The notes under the pieces: generated by a model
The model's database searches: none
Seen by the model: the letters and a program-made list of their open reading frames with translations, nothing else
What the model was told of the DNA's origin: nothing
From: Reticulitermes lucifugus
Lineage: Eukaryota > Arthropoda > Insecta > Blattodea > Rhinotermitidae
DNA length: 38,190 nucleotides
Direction: 5' to 3'
Assembly (NCBI GenBank): GCA_026260175.1
Contig: JAKCWW010002337.1
Location: 1-38,190, forward strand
Part shown: piece after piece, positions 1 to 13,700 of the stretch
Layout: each line of letters starts with the position of its first letter
How positions within the stretch are numbered: the first letter of the stretch is position 1
Translations under genes and position numbers: made by a program

Positions 1-60
1 GAGATCTCGCTTTGGAAGAGGCTACGGACCTGTCGTAAGACAGACTACAGAATGAATGAA
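1..60 (+). mobile_element. Possible LINE 3' end fragment with (GAAT)n tail
   Basis: One + frame reads DLALEEATDLS, stop, DRLQNE, stop, followed by a short gaatgaatgaat tail. I recall such wording at the C-terminal end of insect non-LTR retrotransposon ORF2 copies. Only 60 bases are available, so this is tentative. Confidence 0.35.
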
Positions 61-854
61 TACCTGCCAGTTTATGTATAAAGTAACAGTGAATGGTCAA
101 AAGCAGGCATGGGCCCAGTTTTAAAAAAGGAAATAGAAATGACTGTAACAAATTTGCTCAATACTGCCTACAAGGTGTATGAGAAAATATTAACTCACTA
201 CCTAAACAGTATTTGAGAACCACTTCTTAATGACAAGCACCATGGCCCTAGAAATTATTTATATGACTGTTATTTATAATGGACTAAATTACATGGGAAT
301 ATAATTTACTGACATATGGAAAAACTTTCAATAAAGATGTCAGGATAAGCTATGGCCAATAATGGAAAATAAGGGCTATCCAGCACGTTTAATTACAATA
401 TTACAGAGCATCCCATTTGGTGTATTTATCAAGTGTATATTTATTATTTCGTCAGTCACACTCAACAAGCTGTATTATACACGTTTTTACTTGGCAACTA
501 GTTTTGGCTCAGTACAGAGCCATCATCAGGCCATTAACAGAACATACAAAAATGGAATCCCTGTATGTTAAAAAATATATTTGCATTACAGTTATAGAGT
601 TTCCTATTTACTTCTTGTAACGATGGATATGCACTTGATCAGCATCAATAATCTTAATGGAAAACATCCCCGTTGGTGTATTTATATGTATCAGAACAGG
701 CCAAAGGTCTAATCCTTGATTATTATTATTATTATTATGAACAAGAAGATGATGAAGAGGAAGAAGAAAGTGGTGGTAGTAGTCATAGTAGTAGTAGTAG
801 TAGAACAGTAGTAGGAACACTAGTAGTAACAGTAGAAGTATCAATAGTAGTAGC

Positions 855-889
<35 letters not shown>

Positions 890-1328
890 GAGTAATTGTT
901 GTTGTTGTCATCGTCCTTGTCGCCATCGTTGTCGTTTTTATTTTTCTCGTCCTTTTCATTGTCACCATTGCCATTATGAGGGTGGTGGTGGTGGTGATAA
1001 TGATGACAGCGAAGATAGTTTCACTTTTGATACTTTATAGTGCCAAACTGGAAATGAAACTGAAAGCAGTTTGTATTAATACAAGAATAAGATAATACCA
1101 ATAAGATGGTTAAAACATTCAGGAAAGGTGGAAATCTCCTGTATTTCAAGAACACACTATGAATTTAAGCCTAAATGGAGATATGACAGCAGCATTCAGG
1201 CATGATTCACAGTTTTAACCCTTTCAGTTTCCACGTTAATTTTCAGAAATTGAAACTATACTTCCTGAAGTTTGGTTTCATTTCAGACTAAATCTTTCAC
1301 TCAGTGAAACTAACTATGCATTACATAC
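61..1328. other. Intron downstream of exon T
   Basis: AT-rich intron sequence. Apart from the triplet-repeat block at 719-1013 I see no gene or recognisable element. Confidence 0.6.
719..1013. repeat. Compound trinucleotide low-complexity block
   Basis: Runs of ATT (719-737), then AGT/GTA-rich repeats (about 770-896), GTT/GTC stretches and GGT (about 978-995). Both strands give long low-complexity open frames (poly-Val, poly-Thr) because no frame of the triplet forms a stop. They are not genes. Confidence 0.9.
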
Positions 1329-1724
1329 CTGAGATGGGACTGGAGGTAGAGGAGGTTTCTTCTGAGACAGCCAAGAATGATGGTTAATAGAGTCACTTCG
1401 TGGTGGCAGTAATGGAGGTTGAGAATCATGGTGACCTCCCGATACAGAATTGCTCTGCTGATTTACAGACACAGCTTGGAGATGTTCTGCAGACTTTGGC
1501 GGCCGTGCTGGTGGTTTCAAGCTCTCTGAACCACATCTGGGTGGAGGCTGAATTTCCTCTGCCTGACTTTTGTCAGGACTATCCCGGTATTTTCCACAGC
1601 ATGAAAAAGTCCCACCTTTTCTATTTACAGTTGCATATTCTATGACTCTGGATGAACTGTGCATGTTACCAGTTTTCTTGTCGTGGTTCTCCACAGTGCT
1701 GACATGTGTACTGTTCAATTCGCC
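1329..1724 (-). CDS. Frmpd4: Exon T: long proline-rich tail exon, last in window
   Basis: The longest exon (132 codons), phase 0 at both ends (acceptor cattttag, donor CAG|gtatgt). Visible pieces are [20 protein letters not shown], a Cys pair (FSCCGKYRD), PPARPPK and [13 protein letters not shown], ending [11 protein letters not shown]. The PxxP clusters (RPPK, LLPPR, PPLPPVP) are SH3-ligand-like. The good donor shows that more exons follow beyond the left edge. Confidence 0.88.
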
Positions 1725-4700
1725 CTAAAATGGATTGTATGTGTATAGAACAAAGTAATTCTATCATCTGCATTAAGTTTTGCCATGGACCATTAGCTGA
1801 ATGGGTTCTGATACATTATAAAAAAGATAGTATAACCACAGGAAAAATTCTGTATATTACCCTAAAATATTCCACAGCCAGTTCCTTCAGCATCCTTTCC
1901 ATCCTGCCATTCACTATCACATAATTTTCATGAATTAAGAAGCAATATTAAATATACCAAGAATCAATCAATATTTAAGTTATTTAACTATAACTAACAA
2001 TAATGTAATTATTTCAGTTTAAGATGCACGAGACAATAAAATTCTGGACAGCCAGAAGACAACGAAAATATGTATTGCTACAGAACATGATCAAAACACA
2101 TCACATCATGTCATGAACTTGCCTCCACTGTGTAACCACCCCACACAATTTATGAGGAGTAAATACAGAAATAAATCTTGTACCATATAAATGCCTCACC
2201 TTTATTCCAACATAGTGGTTATTACTGTTTACAATGCAGTGTCCCTTCTACTTCGTCCTCACCACCGCTTTTTTCAGTGGAAAAATTCACCAGTGAAGTC
2301 AACTTACTGTATCTTAAAAAAATGTAGTAACTACATCACTTAAATACCACTGTCATGCTCATCTTCATTACTGTATGTTCTTATTAAATGTCACTGCTCT
2401 AGTTATGCACATGCATTATGCCAATTTTTGCCCATTTTTAATGAGTGCAAGGTGGATGAAAATTCTACAAAATATTCATGCTTGAGTGTTAAGTATTTAA
2501 AACCCACATTTATCATTATCACAACACAAACAAACAAAGGAAAACATACACTATCAGCCAGTAACATATGCTATGCACTATATAGCCATGTCAGTATTAC
2601 TTAAAGAAATAGTAAGAGTCTGTAAGCAGTGTCATACAATGTGTGGGTCACACCATCATGTGGTTTGAAGGGGGTTGTTTGTGAAGGGACATGGCACTCT
2701 TCTTGGACTACCCTAAAGATGGAGGCAGCAAGCTCCTCTGAAACTCTGGTACCTATATATCAATCTACATGGCATCATTCTCCAGGAAACTGGAACCATC
2801 ATCAGCACTGCTGCAAGAACCATGAATCTTATGAACTACACAAACACTGCGTTCCATACAAAGGACTGCTGCTGAATTACACAATCATCTCTCTAGTATC
2901 ACAATGAAAATATCTGAAGGAAATAAATAATTTATAGCATTAATGAGACATGGAAAAGCACTCTGTGGTGTACATGCATGGGGTTATAAAAATTGTCTCT
3001 GCACAGCACTCTGTCCATTTTCTAAATATCAAGGCAAACAGGAGCACAATATAAAATATTCTAACAGTTTAAGACTCAAACATGCTGAACTTACATTTAA
3101 ACTGTCATTGCCAATAGCTGGAGGAGGTGGAATGATAAATGAAGAAATCTCTTCTGGTGTTAGTTCTACAGATGGTGGGGCTTGCTGAGTGGGTGGCGGA
3201 ACAGTGACTGTTGCTAGGAATGCTTCAAAGTCGAGATTCATATCCAAACCTGGCAGGACCCATGCATGAGGTTCATCACTACTCAGGGTCTTGTTAAGAT
3301 CCAACCCAAGTAACTCATCTGAAATGTAACACAAATAATTACCAACACACAGCTACACTGATGGATTAACCAGAATTTAATACCAGCTGACAAACTTCTT
3401 CCTCCAAAAACTCTGATATTATGCAATCTCTTCAATTCAACCTCAAACACATTCATACATCATGTTCACTGTTACCACATTACATGTAATTCCATGTCCT
3501 GACAAATAGATGAAGTCTAAAATTTTATCATGTATAATACTAACAAGTGTCGTGAAACACACAACCATATGCAGGCACCTGTGGTACTGTACATGGGTCA
3601 AATAATTTGACCTTTTCCAAAACTGCTATTCCTGACTACCTGACAGCATGTAAGATCTGTTGCTGTTTCATCTGAACTACACATTCAAGAAACATTTGAA
3701 AGAAATGCTTTCTCTAAATTTGAACACCTCAAACAGTAAACTCCCATTTAAGATTAATCTGGGGGACAAGTTTTTATACTATAAATTAAGAAAACCCTTA
3801 AATGAAGGTTGTGTGAGAAGGAAAGAGAAAACTACTGCTGTTGTTACAAAAACACTATATTCATACTAAAACTAAATTTAATGGCATTTTTTCAACACAT
3901 TTTATATTTATATTTTTATACTGCATTTATTTTTGTAACATGCAAGAAAAAACAAAAGTAAACTAAAATCAGTGTTTCACAGCACAGAATATTCTATGAG
4001 TCCATCCTCTGTCAGCAGATCTGGAAAGAGAATAACATGTGATGTTACAAACCATGACTCCATTTAGAGCAATTACACACTACAGACTAATGTCTAAACA
4101 TAAAATGAGTTTCATGCATGCATATATACCAGTAACATCACTGTTTAAAATAACTCAGAAGTAATGTCTGCTTTGTTGGTCAGATATGATGAATGAATAA
4201 GAGCTGTCTCTCAATGGTGTAGATAAGGCCCCTGCAGGCCCCACAGCGTGGATGGGCCCTGGGGGTCAGGGGACCAAACAAACATAAAGAATACTGAATT
4301 CTGTCCTTCTGGCTGAAGGCAGTATTCTAAGTGATCTGGCATAACTTTGCTAATAATTCTGAGTCATGGGGGCCCCCAATTATTGAGTCGTGGGAGGCTG
4401 ATGGGTTATATATTCCACTGCTCTCTTTCCAAATATTGAATAAAGAGCATCTCTCTCTCTCTCTCTCTTCTCTTCTCTTCTCTTGAGAAACTAAAATGGC
4501 AGCTTGGCTCTGACCAAGGTTGACATTTCTGGAGTCAAAATATTACATATACAGAGCATACCTTTAATCTCCAGTCTCAGCATGGCGGATGCTGCATGCA
4601 AAGCCCACCTCCGGCAGGTGTTTATAGTCCATATTTCTCCAGTCGTTCAACTTAGCTTATTTCATAGAAGAGCCTCAACGTGCAGACCTCCAACTTCCAA

Positions 4701-7700
4701 GCAGGCCTTGTGTGTTCAGCAAATATTTCTCAAAACACAATGGAGCTTTTGTCTCACCTTGAAACACTGGCACTTTCACTTCAAACAATGTCTTTCAGTT
4801 CTTGCAAAGAATGTGGACTGTTCACATACTCCATCATTCAGTGTTTCCCACAAATAATATCGTACAGATTCAAATCTCGAGATCTAGGAGGCCACAGTCT
4901 GTCAAATACCTCTTTATGGAAGCCATTCAGAAGTTGCTGTGTGGTCTGGGCATTGTCTTCCTCCTCCTCCTCCTTGTTGTTCTTCCTCTTCATTGACAAA
5001 TGGTACCCGAATTAACTAACACCATAATAGGAATTTAGCATTTCTTTACAAAACAGGGGTCCAATGATTTTGGAGCACTCAGAGCACCCAAGTCTCAGAC
5101 TTTAAAGTTATGCAAAGGAACTTGACAAACTGCATGGGGATTTTCAAAACAAAGATATCTGTCACTCTGGCTGTTTAATTCCCATTTAATGTAAACCACG
5201 TCTCATCCAAGAAAAATATGAGTTCTGGGTCAAGAAACCCATTGGCTACTGATTCTTGAAATACTTGCCTCTTGCTTCCCAGGCTAGAGGAATAAGTTGT
5301 GTTATGGCTCTAATTTTACATAGGCACAGTTTTATAAGTTTTGTTACCTTGGGAGCAGAGGCTTTTGATGCCCAAATTAAACAGCCAAACAGGAAAAACA
5401 TTTCCTGGGACTTATTTCCATTTGTGCACCAATACTGTCCAATTTCTCCTCAGCTAAAACATAACATTTTTGCATTTTATACTAGTCCAAAGATTAACTT
5501 GTCCTTCAAATTCTTCTGCTGTTGCATATACCGTTGTTTTACATAACATTTGTGATGATATATTCTACAAAATTTTTGGCATAACTTCTTCCATGATGTA
5601 TACATTGCAAAAGTACTGCAAATGAACACATTTTTTTCAACAGAATACATTTATCACATAGGCTAACTTCTCTCCACGAGACACAAAACACAACTTAGCA
5701 AGTCTCACATTGCAGTGCATGTACATACAAAGGATCATACAACACACTGTTGACTTACCTTGTGTTACCGATATCAGTTTTGCCTATGCGCTAATTGAAG
5801 ATTAAGGATATGTTCTCTATATTAAAAACATCAACGATTAAATTGTAAGTACCTGAAAGCAAAGTGTAGATCAAAATCTAGACTTAAGAAAGATAAAGTG
5901 TACAATTTTGCACACAGTATAATGCATAACTGTGATTTATACAACTCATCCAGTATTATTACACTAACCAAAACAAGAAGATGATGATGGACTGATACAC
6001 AGTTTAGGTGACAAAAACATAAAATAAATGAATACAGAATTGTGGTGAGGAACGTCTTCAAAAGTAGACGGCTGAAAGACTAAGACAGGGAAGGAGGACT
6101 TTGTCCACTGTATAACTATAGTGTTGAGTATTGAACACTTAGTGTTCTGTTACCAGAGGGGTGGTCAGTTAGTTAATTATAGACTTTGTTTACAAACACT
6201 ACTTACCTAGCAATGAGTCTTGTTCAAGGTCAAGTGCACAACTGCTGATAATATTCTTATGATTGATCAGCTGTTCTGTTCTGGACTGCAGCTCCATCTC
6301 CAAGGGTGAATGATCAGCAAAGGGAGTTGGAGGAAGACTCAGCTGAGGAGGCAAGGCATATAGACCATCCTATGGTGACAGAAAGTATAAAACAAGCTGT
6401 AAGACATGCAAGGTCTGGGCCTTTAAATGAAAATGCACACACTAAAAAAATAACATTGTTAATTATCAGTAAGTTTTCATTATGTACATTAAATCCCCAA
6501 TGTTTATATTGTTTATAAATGACCAATAAAAAGAAATACAATTATGTCAACATGTTTCTTAAGGGAACATCTGTTCAAAAATTAACAAAATAGTTTTATA
6601 ATTGTTAAGAAGAAAGCAAGCATGTCCAATACGTTCCAATTATTCATCTCACTTCTACATTTTAACATGAAAGCAATATTTCATCCTTGAACATAAGTAC
6701 AGTAAAACCCTCTTAAGATGTTTCTGAAAAGATGCAACAAATTTGGCTTATTATGCAGGAAAAAGTCTTGAATGGGTAAGCCTAAAAATTATACAGGGCA
6801 TACACAAAAGAATGATGCGGTTTTAAGAGTGAACACTATTAAAACCGCACCATTCTTTTGTGTATGCCCTGTATTATGTTGTAACTGTGTATTGAAATTG
6901 ACATTTCCTTTATTGGAACATTATTTTATATTAAATTCTGCATTAAGTTATTACTTTTCACCATCAAACCACATTTCAAGTCTTTCTTTAATGATTTCAT
7001 ACATTCCTGAATACAGTTTTTTACAAGCACAACTGGTTGATGAAAAGCCCACTCTTGCCAGAACTATTCTATAAATACCAGTTCTACATTACTATACTTT
7101 GTTGTTTTCACCTCTTTCCCGGCTCAGCTGTTCACTTACAGGTGTCTTGTATTTTACGCTTACACAGAAATGCAAATTCTTAAAGGACTTTTTTGGAAGT
7201 AAAACATTCAATAGCATCCACCATATTCATAATATCCAGCATTTCTTGAATTCAGAGCAGCATATGTTTTATGCCAGTTTTAAACATAGTAGCCATGCTG
7301 ATTATGTGTTCAATAATTAATGGCTCTACAGGACGAAAACTGCACACACACACAAGCAATTTGAAGTGAACACAAAAGGCATACATTGAAATTAAAGTAA
7401 AACAGTTATAGTCACAACGTGCTCCATTAAATTCCATGCTTATTCATGCTGTAGATTACACACACATCATGATGTTGCATTGTGCTGTGTGAAATGCACG
7501 TGTGTAAATAGGTGGCAGTGCAGTCAGAATATGACATATTTCCTATCAAGCATTTTCACTGACTAGCTTTGAGTTGTTTATCTGTAACCCAAACCATTAT
7601 GGAAATGACACTGAAGATGAATCTTAATGACCTGAGAGCATTATTTCATCACTGTATGTTGGTAACAAATTGAACAAATGGGAAATTAAGACTTAAGCAT

Positions 7701-10700
7701 AAGAATGTATTAAATGGGTAAAATATTTGTTGCATCATTACATTTTTGTACATCTTATGTGGAAAATCATTTTAAGCAGGAAACATATTAAAAAGGCAAT
7801 GTATATGTCAATCATATGGAAAATTGTTGGTACTAAATTGCTTTGCAGTTTTGAAACTTAGTCTGCATCTGAGACAGTCATTTTTGTATCTCCTTTTATT
7901 ATTCCTTTCTTTTTTTTTAATTACTCCTGTCTTTGATTCTTTCAGCCTCTCAAAAAATAAACACTTATGTTCACTGCATAACACAGATTGACTTAATTAT
8001 CTCTGAAGTACATCTTCCATAAGAACCAAGCTGTAAACTTACATTTTTCCCAAGATGGTTTCACAAAAGATGAACTGCAAGATTATATCAATTGCAATAC
8101 TGTAAGGTGTAAAAGGAAGATACAGATATTACTGACATTTACCTGATTCAATGTGTTACGAAAACCTGAATTCACTTCCAGTTTTAATTCTGATCAGTTA
8201 CCAAGGATGCTCACCTCATCTGGCGTGATGGGTGGAGGGATCATAGTAAGATCAATTATATCTGGGTCCAAGTAAAGAGTCCCTTCTGCAAAGTCATAGG
8301 GGAGTGAACTGCCTTCTTGCAGCTTCTTCAGCAGGTCCTGAAACAGAAGTGTATGGGACCCTGATTCAACAGAGTACTGTATCAACCACATGTAGGTGTC
8401 ATATGGTATTGAACTGGAGGTGATGAGAAGGAATGGCAAATTAGGAGGAATATGGTAGTGGTCATGATTTATTGAAAATTATGCTGGACAAACAAAGTAA
8501 AACCATGATATACATGCCTTACTGCTTGATTGAACCCAATATAATTTTTATATACAATTTCATAATGAAAATCCATCCTCAGATACTGGCTGAAGAATAA
8601 AGGTTATGTTAAAATTAATAATATGCAATTATTTATATGTACTTACATATTTTTATTAGCAGGCACAGGCCATGTTATCAAGTGAATCTTACTCAATCTA
8701 ACTGGATCTGAACCAAAACTTTCTGTAACACACCTTTTAATGAAATAACAGTCTAAAAATCGGAGATGTTTTTACAGTTACATCTGTAACTGCATCAGCA
8801 GTGTTAAAGATCCTTGTCATCTATATTATCATCCTCTTCCTGTATTATACTTATGCACATATATTAAAAACCTGACTCTTTCTGCCTTTTATAGATTTTG
8901 TTAAGCATCTTGTTTCTCTAGGTTTACATTTAACATTATTTTGGGCGACTACAAGGCATAAATCATTCTGCCCACATACCTTTCCAATTTTTTTATAGAA
9001 ATGCACAAAATGTCTGTCCCATTATTTGTGAATTTACTTTGACATCTACCATACTTCTATCTGATGCACACCCCTTTTCTACACATGACAAGTTCTGTAT
9101 CCACCTCGGCGGACATCTGGAATACTGAATAAATGAATGAATGAATAAATTAAGGATTAAAACCCAGAACAGTATAATCCACATTTCAGTATACAGTAAT
9201 ATTTTCTAATCATTTCTCCTAATAGTCCATAATTCTTTGTTGTATGATAACATATATACTGCACTAATGAATGCTTTGCTAATAGAACCTGTATGTTCAG
9301 AAGTGTTAATATCAAAAGCTACCACTGAATATGATGCTGAGTCAGTTCAATCCAATTCACATCCTCAAACATTACTTCCTTTAAGATCTGTTCTATTATT
9401 CTCATTTCTTTTTCCAATTTCCAAGCAGCTACTTTCCACAGTTTCCCAGTCACAATTCTGTATACATTTCTACTCGTATGTATGTGGCCCACCACAACAT
9501 TCTTGAGTTAACCATCCTAACAATAGGAAGTGAGCCATTATACGTAAATTAAGAAGTTTTCTGTAATTACTTATTAACATTAAAACAAGCTGAATTATAA
9601 ATTATAAAAACTGTTATGTTGTGTCTCTTACTGTTCTGACTTTACTTTAATTAACTAATCATGGTCTACCACAGCCTGAGTTTTTCCTTCTTCCCATTCA
9701 CTCAGTAGGTATTGTATTGTATTGTATTGTATTGTATTGTATTGTATTGTATTTTCATTCAACAAACCCAAAGGGTTTCAAACCCACTGGATATAGAACA
9801 TGTCAGAAAAATACAACATGAAACATAAATATACAAGAATACAACATAAAACATAAATATACAAGAGACCATTGAAGATTACAGATGAACACAATATGCT
9901 ATACAAGCGTGGATATAATATATAAATAAGCAAGAGACAGTAGGAGTTTACAGATGAGCATGGTATGACAAGACAGCTGTCCGAATAGACAGATAAATCT
10001 AAGTCCAAATGGTACATCACAGTTTAATAAATATATATTGAAAGTATTAAATACTGGAACAAACATAAATTTGCTCATATTAAATAATCATTAAATAAGC
10101 ATTAAAAGAAATCGGCATAATACACTACATAAATTAATTATTTAATTAAATTGAATAAAATTATTAGAACACTGAATAAATTATAAAGCATTAAATAAAT
10201 ATAAAAACCTAATAGATCTTTGAGGGAAGTCTTAAAAATTTTATAAATCTAAGAGGTCCGATACCTACTTATTACTATTATCATTACAATAATACTCACC
10301 TAATGAATAAAAAGAGTTTGCATACAGAAATTTTTTTAAAACCATTTTAAATGTCTTAGGTAGAGCGCGCACCTGGATATTGTGGTCACTGGGGCAGAAC
10401 CCAACTGGCAGCAGGCTGTCAGGACTGTGCAGACCAAAGCTAGAACCACTGGTATCAAGAACTGAGCTGCCATTGAATGATCCACTGTGCTCTTTCCCTA
10501 TACAATAACATTACATGAGAGTCAGTACAATTTAACAGTGGTTCACTAGTTTGGTTACCAGCTGCCTGTATCAATACAAAAAAACCATTAATCTCACAGT
10601 AAAAATTCAATTCTGTTTTGCAAGTTTTGAGGTTTTCAAAGTTGTGTAACTGATAATTCCGTTCTGCTGGAATATGACACTGTGCCAATGGGTAACCAAA

Positions 10701-13700
10701 TTGATGAAGTACCATTTTGGAGACTGCTAGCAGATTAGGCATCATACATGGAACATGCCCGCACATTCTAAGGGAAGAACTGAAAATGTGACATATTTCT
10801 GCAAACTTTGTGACTATGTTGGTCATCAACAAGCAGAAACAGAGGCAATTTTTGGCACTAAAAACATGGCTGAGGTCCCCCACTCACCTCATTTGGCCCC
10901 ATGCTTCTGAGAATAAAATCACAGCTATTAGGGTGTCATTTTCAGAATGTCCTGAAAATTCAGGAAAATCACTGGCTGTCCTAAATGAAATTCCAACAGT
11001 CAGTTCCGGTGGTGCTTCCAGCAGTGTCCGAATGCTGGACCCACTGAATAAACTTGGAGGCGGACTACTTTGAAGCGGACTACTTTGAAGAGGACTACTT
11101 TGAAGAGGGCTACTTTGAAGAGGACTACTTTGAAGAGGACTACTTTGAAGAGGACTACTTTGAAGAGGACTACTTTGAAGCAGACAACAACAATCAATAG
11201 CAAAGTTGACCAAGCCTGCTAACTTTTGGATATGCCCTCATATAATGCTGGAAACAACTGCACAGATTACTCTACACAATTTTTTTCATAAACCATAAAA
11301 GTCTGATTAATTTCCTCAGACTAAACAGTAGTGTGGGCTATCAACTGTAGGTGGGTACTGGCATGGAAATTGTAAATAGCAGCCTGAATACTGCTCCTAG
11401 ACTGATTATACTTTTCTTTGTGTGTTGCAGGACGAAGGGGTAATAATGCATACCTCCAGCACACACACTACTTGAAATGACACATGTTGTACTCATATCA
11501 GAATGTACTATGTATTACCTGTCCCTGGTCGGTGAGATGGACTACTTGTAGGAGTACTCATGGAGTCTGTGTCACTCTCAGATGGCTCATTATCACCCAG
11601 ATCTATGCCAAGTACTGCATCATTCACAGCTTCACTTACCAGCTTCTGTCCCTGCAAGTACAAATAAATATTACACAATGACCCACATGAAAGCATGATA
11701 TAAAATTTCATATTTCTGAGAAGGAAAGTTGCTAGCATGACTCCTAGTGGCACTACTGCTTATCTGGCTGCCATAATTTAATTTTTCCTGTTGGGTGGGA
11801 AGAGTTTCATCGAACCAATGCTAATAAATACAGCAGAAATGAAAAGAAATATTTCCAGACCAACGCAACTTTTGGAAACAAAACTGAATGCCTTAACCTT
11901 TTAATCTTTTCACTTCTACATGTCATCACCATAACGTTGCACTGGGAGCACTGGGATAAGGAGCCAGTATGTCAGCAGTGCTGACATACTGGCTCCTTAT
12001 CATCCAATTTCATAGTATTTGGGAACATGCTAGCAGCTAAAATTTTCACACAGTGCCATCCACAGAATCACTGAAGAAGCTTCTGGAATGTTCTTTATTT
12101 ATATATTTCTTATTGAACACTGTCAGACTATACAGCATCAAAAGACTGGATAATTAATAAATTGGAAAGAACGTGAATAAAAGCTGCTGTGGACTAATTT
12201 AAATATCTGGCATCTTAATGGAAGGACTGAGAAAAATGGCTACAAGATCTCAGTTATGACAGCCAGTCTCTGGAATGAGATTTGAACATGTGACATCCTA
12301 ACTATAAAGTAGGAGCACTATCACTAGATGGTGACATTTAGTCTTTTAGAATCATAAATGAACTACTCTACATATCCAACAAAAGCTGTGAAGTGTAGAC
12401 ACAACCCAACAATGGAGGCTGGCCTAAGCACATAGATATGTAGCAGCTGAAGGATTAAGGTCCACATATTTTGACAAACATCTCAACAGGTCCAATTTTA
12501 ATAGGGAAAAAATGAACTATCAAGGTACACACAATCAGTTAACACTATAACTGTGTGTGCCTTGATGGTTGGTTTTTCCGATTATATTGAAATGAATGTA
12601 TTCAAGCTAGAATTTTATTTTAATTTCAAAAATAGTGGACTGAGTCTGTCAAAATATTTTCTTTAGGGTATACCATGCTTGGTTTTACATTTGTTATTTT
12701 TAAAATGTAAGAATGTTGAAATTATTTCATGGGTCCCAACATTTGACCAGTATGATTTCCATAAATAATATACTGTGTTCAACAAAGGGTCAGAAAGGGT
12801 CAGAGTAGATAAGTTACTAAGTAAAGTGAATGTTTACCATGTGAGAAGACAAAACATCAGGCACAAAGCAAATACTGTAATAGCCATGACATTTACCTGG
12901 GTAAGCAGAAGCAATGAGTCACTATGCTTCAGCTGACCAGGTGCATCTGAGTCAACAGAGGATATGTGTGAACCCTCTGAGTCACTCTCCTCCTTGCCAA
13001 GCTGCTGGTGGTGTTGCTGACCAAGATGCTGGTGCTGCTGTTGCTGCTGCTGTGTCAGATATTGTTCAGAATTTTGCACCAACTCCTGCATTTCTGCAAC
13101 TCTCCTAAACACCTGCAACAATTACAGCACTGCACTTTAAATACCTTTCAATTCTGGATGTCTTGCAATATCATTTAATGACAGCTTCTGGCAGGATTAT
13201 GGATACTAAGAGCTCAGTCAAGGAGTATGCGGTGGTGCAGTTGGTTGAGGCACAGCGCTACAAGCCGGAAAGTCATGGGTTCGATCCCCGATGGGGTCAT
13301 TGAATTTTTCATTGATTTAATCCTTCCAGCTGCACTATGGCCCTGGGGTCGACTCAGGAATATCTCCTGGGAAGTAAAGGTGGCCGGTGCATATGGCTGA
13401 CAACCTTGCCTCCTTCATGTGCTGATTGTCTAGAAATCTTGGGAGCCTCAATCTCCTGGAACCCTAGGGGCCTGTCCAGGCCTGTATAGGGATAGCATTA
13501 CAAGAGCTCAGTCAAAATAATAAAAAATACATTTTTGTAACTGATGTACATAAATGCTTCAATACAACATACAGAAAAGGGAACTGAAGGAAGACACTGT
13601 GCAGAGCATAAAATATAAAATGCTCTAATAATAAAGATAGGCAGTAAGAATAAAAGAATTCAGATTGTAAACACTCGCAAGTCCAACATCTAGTTACACT

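Noticed and set aside
673..1095. 140-residue open frame, poly-Ser/poly-Val, and opposite-strand Thr-rich frames
   Set aside because: They are produced by trinucleotide repeats that lack stops in several frames. No start context, domain or splice support.
2629..2907. 92-residue + strand open frame
   Set aside because: Looks like a dispersed non-coding repeat and has no domain or splice support.
10455..10883. 142-residue minus-strand open frame
   Set aside because: Mostly intron; only its end overlaps exon P, in an intron-read-through context. A piece (about 10620-10680) looks like a dispersed repeat from memory, too weak to call.
10884..11213. Open frame with LQSSP repeats
   Set aside because: It is the reading of the 15-bp minisatellite and lies in an intron between two well-supported exons.
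13222..13300. tRNA gene
   Set aside because: Pol III boxes are present, but there is no acceptor stem closure and the body continues as a SINE with target duplication. The same holds for 33013-33100.
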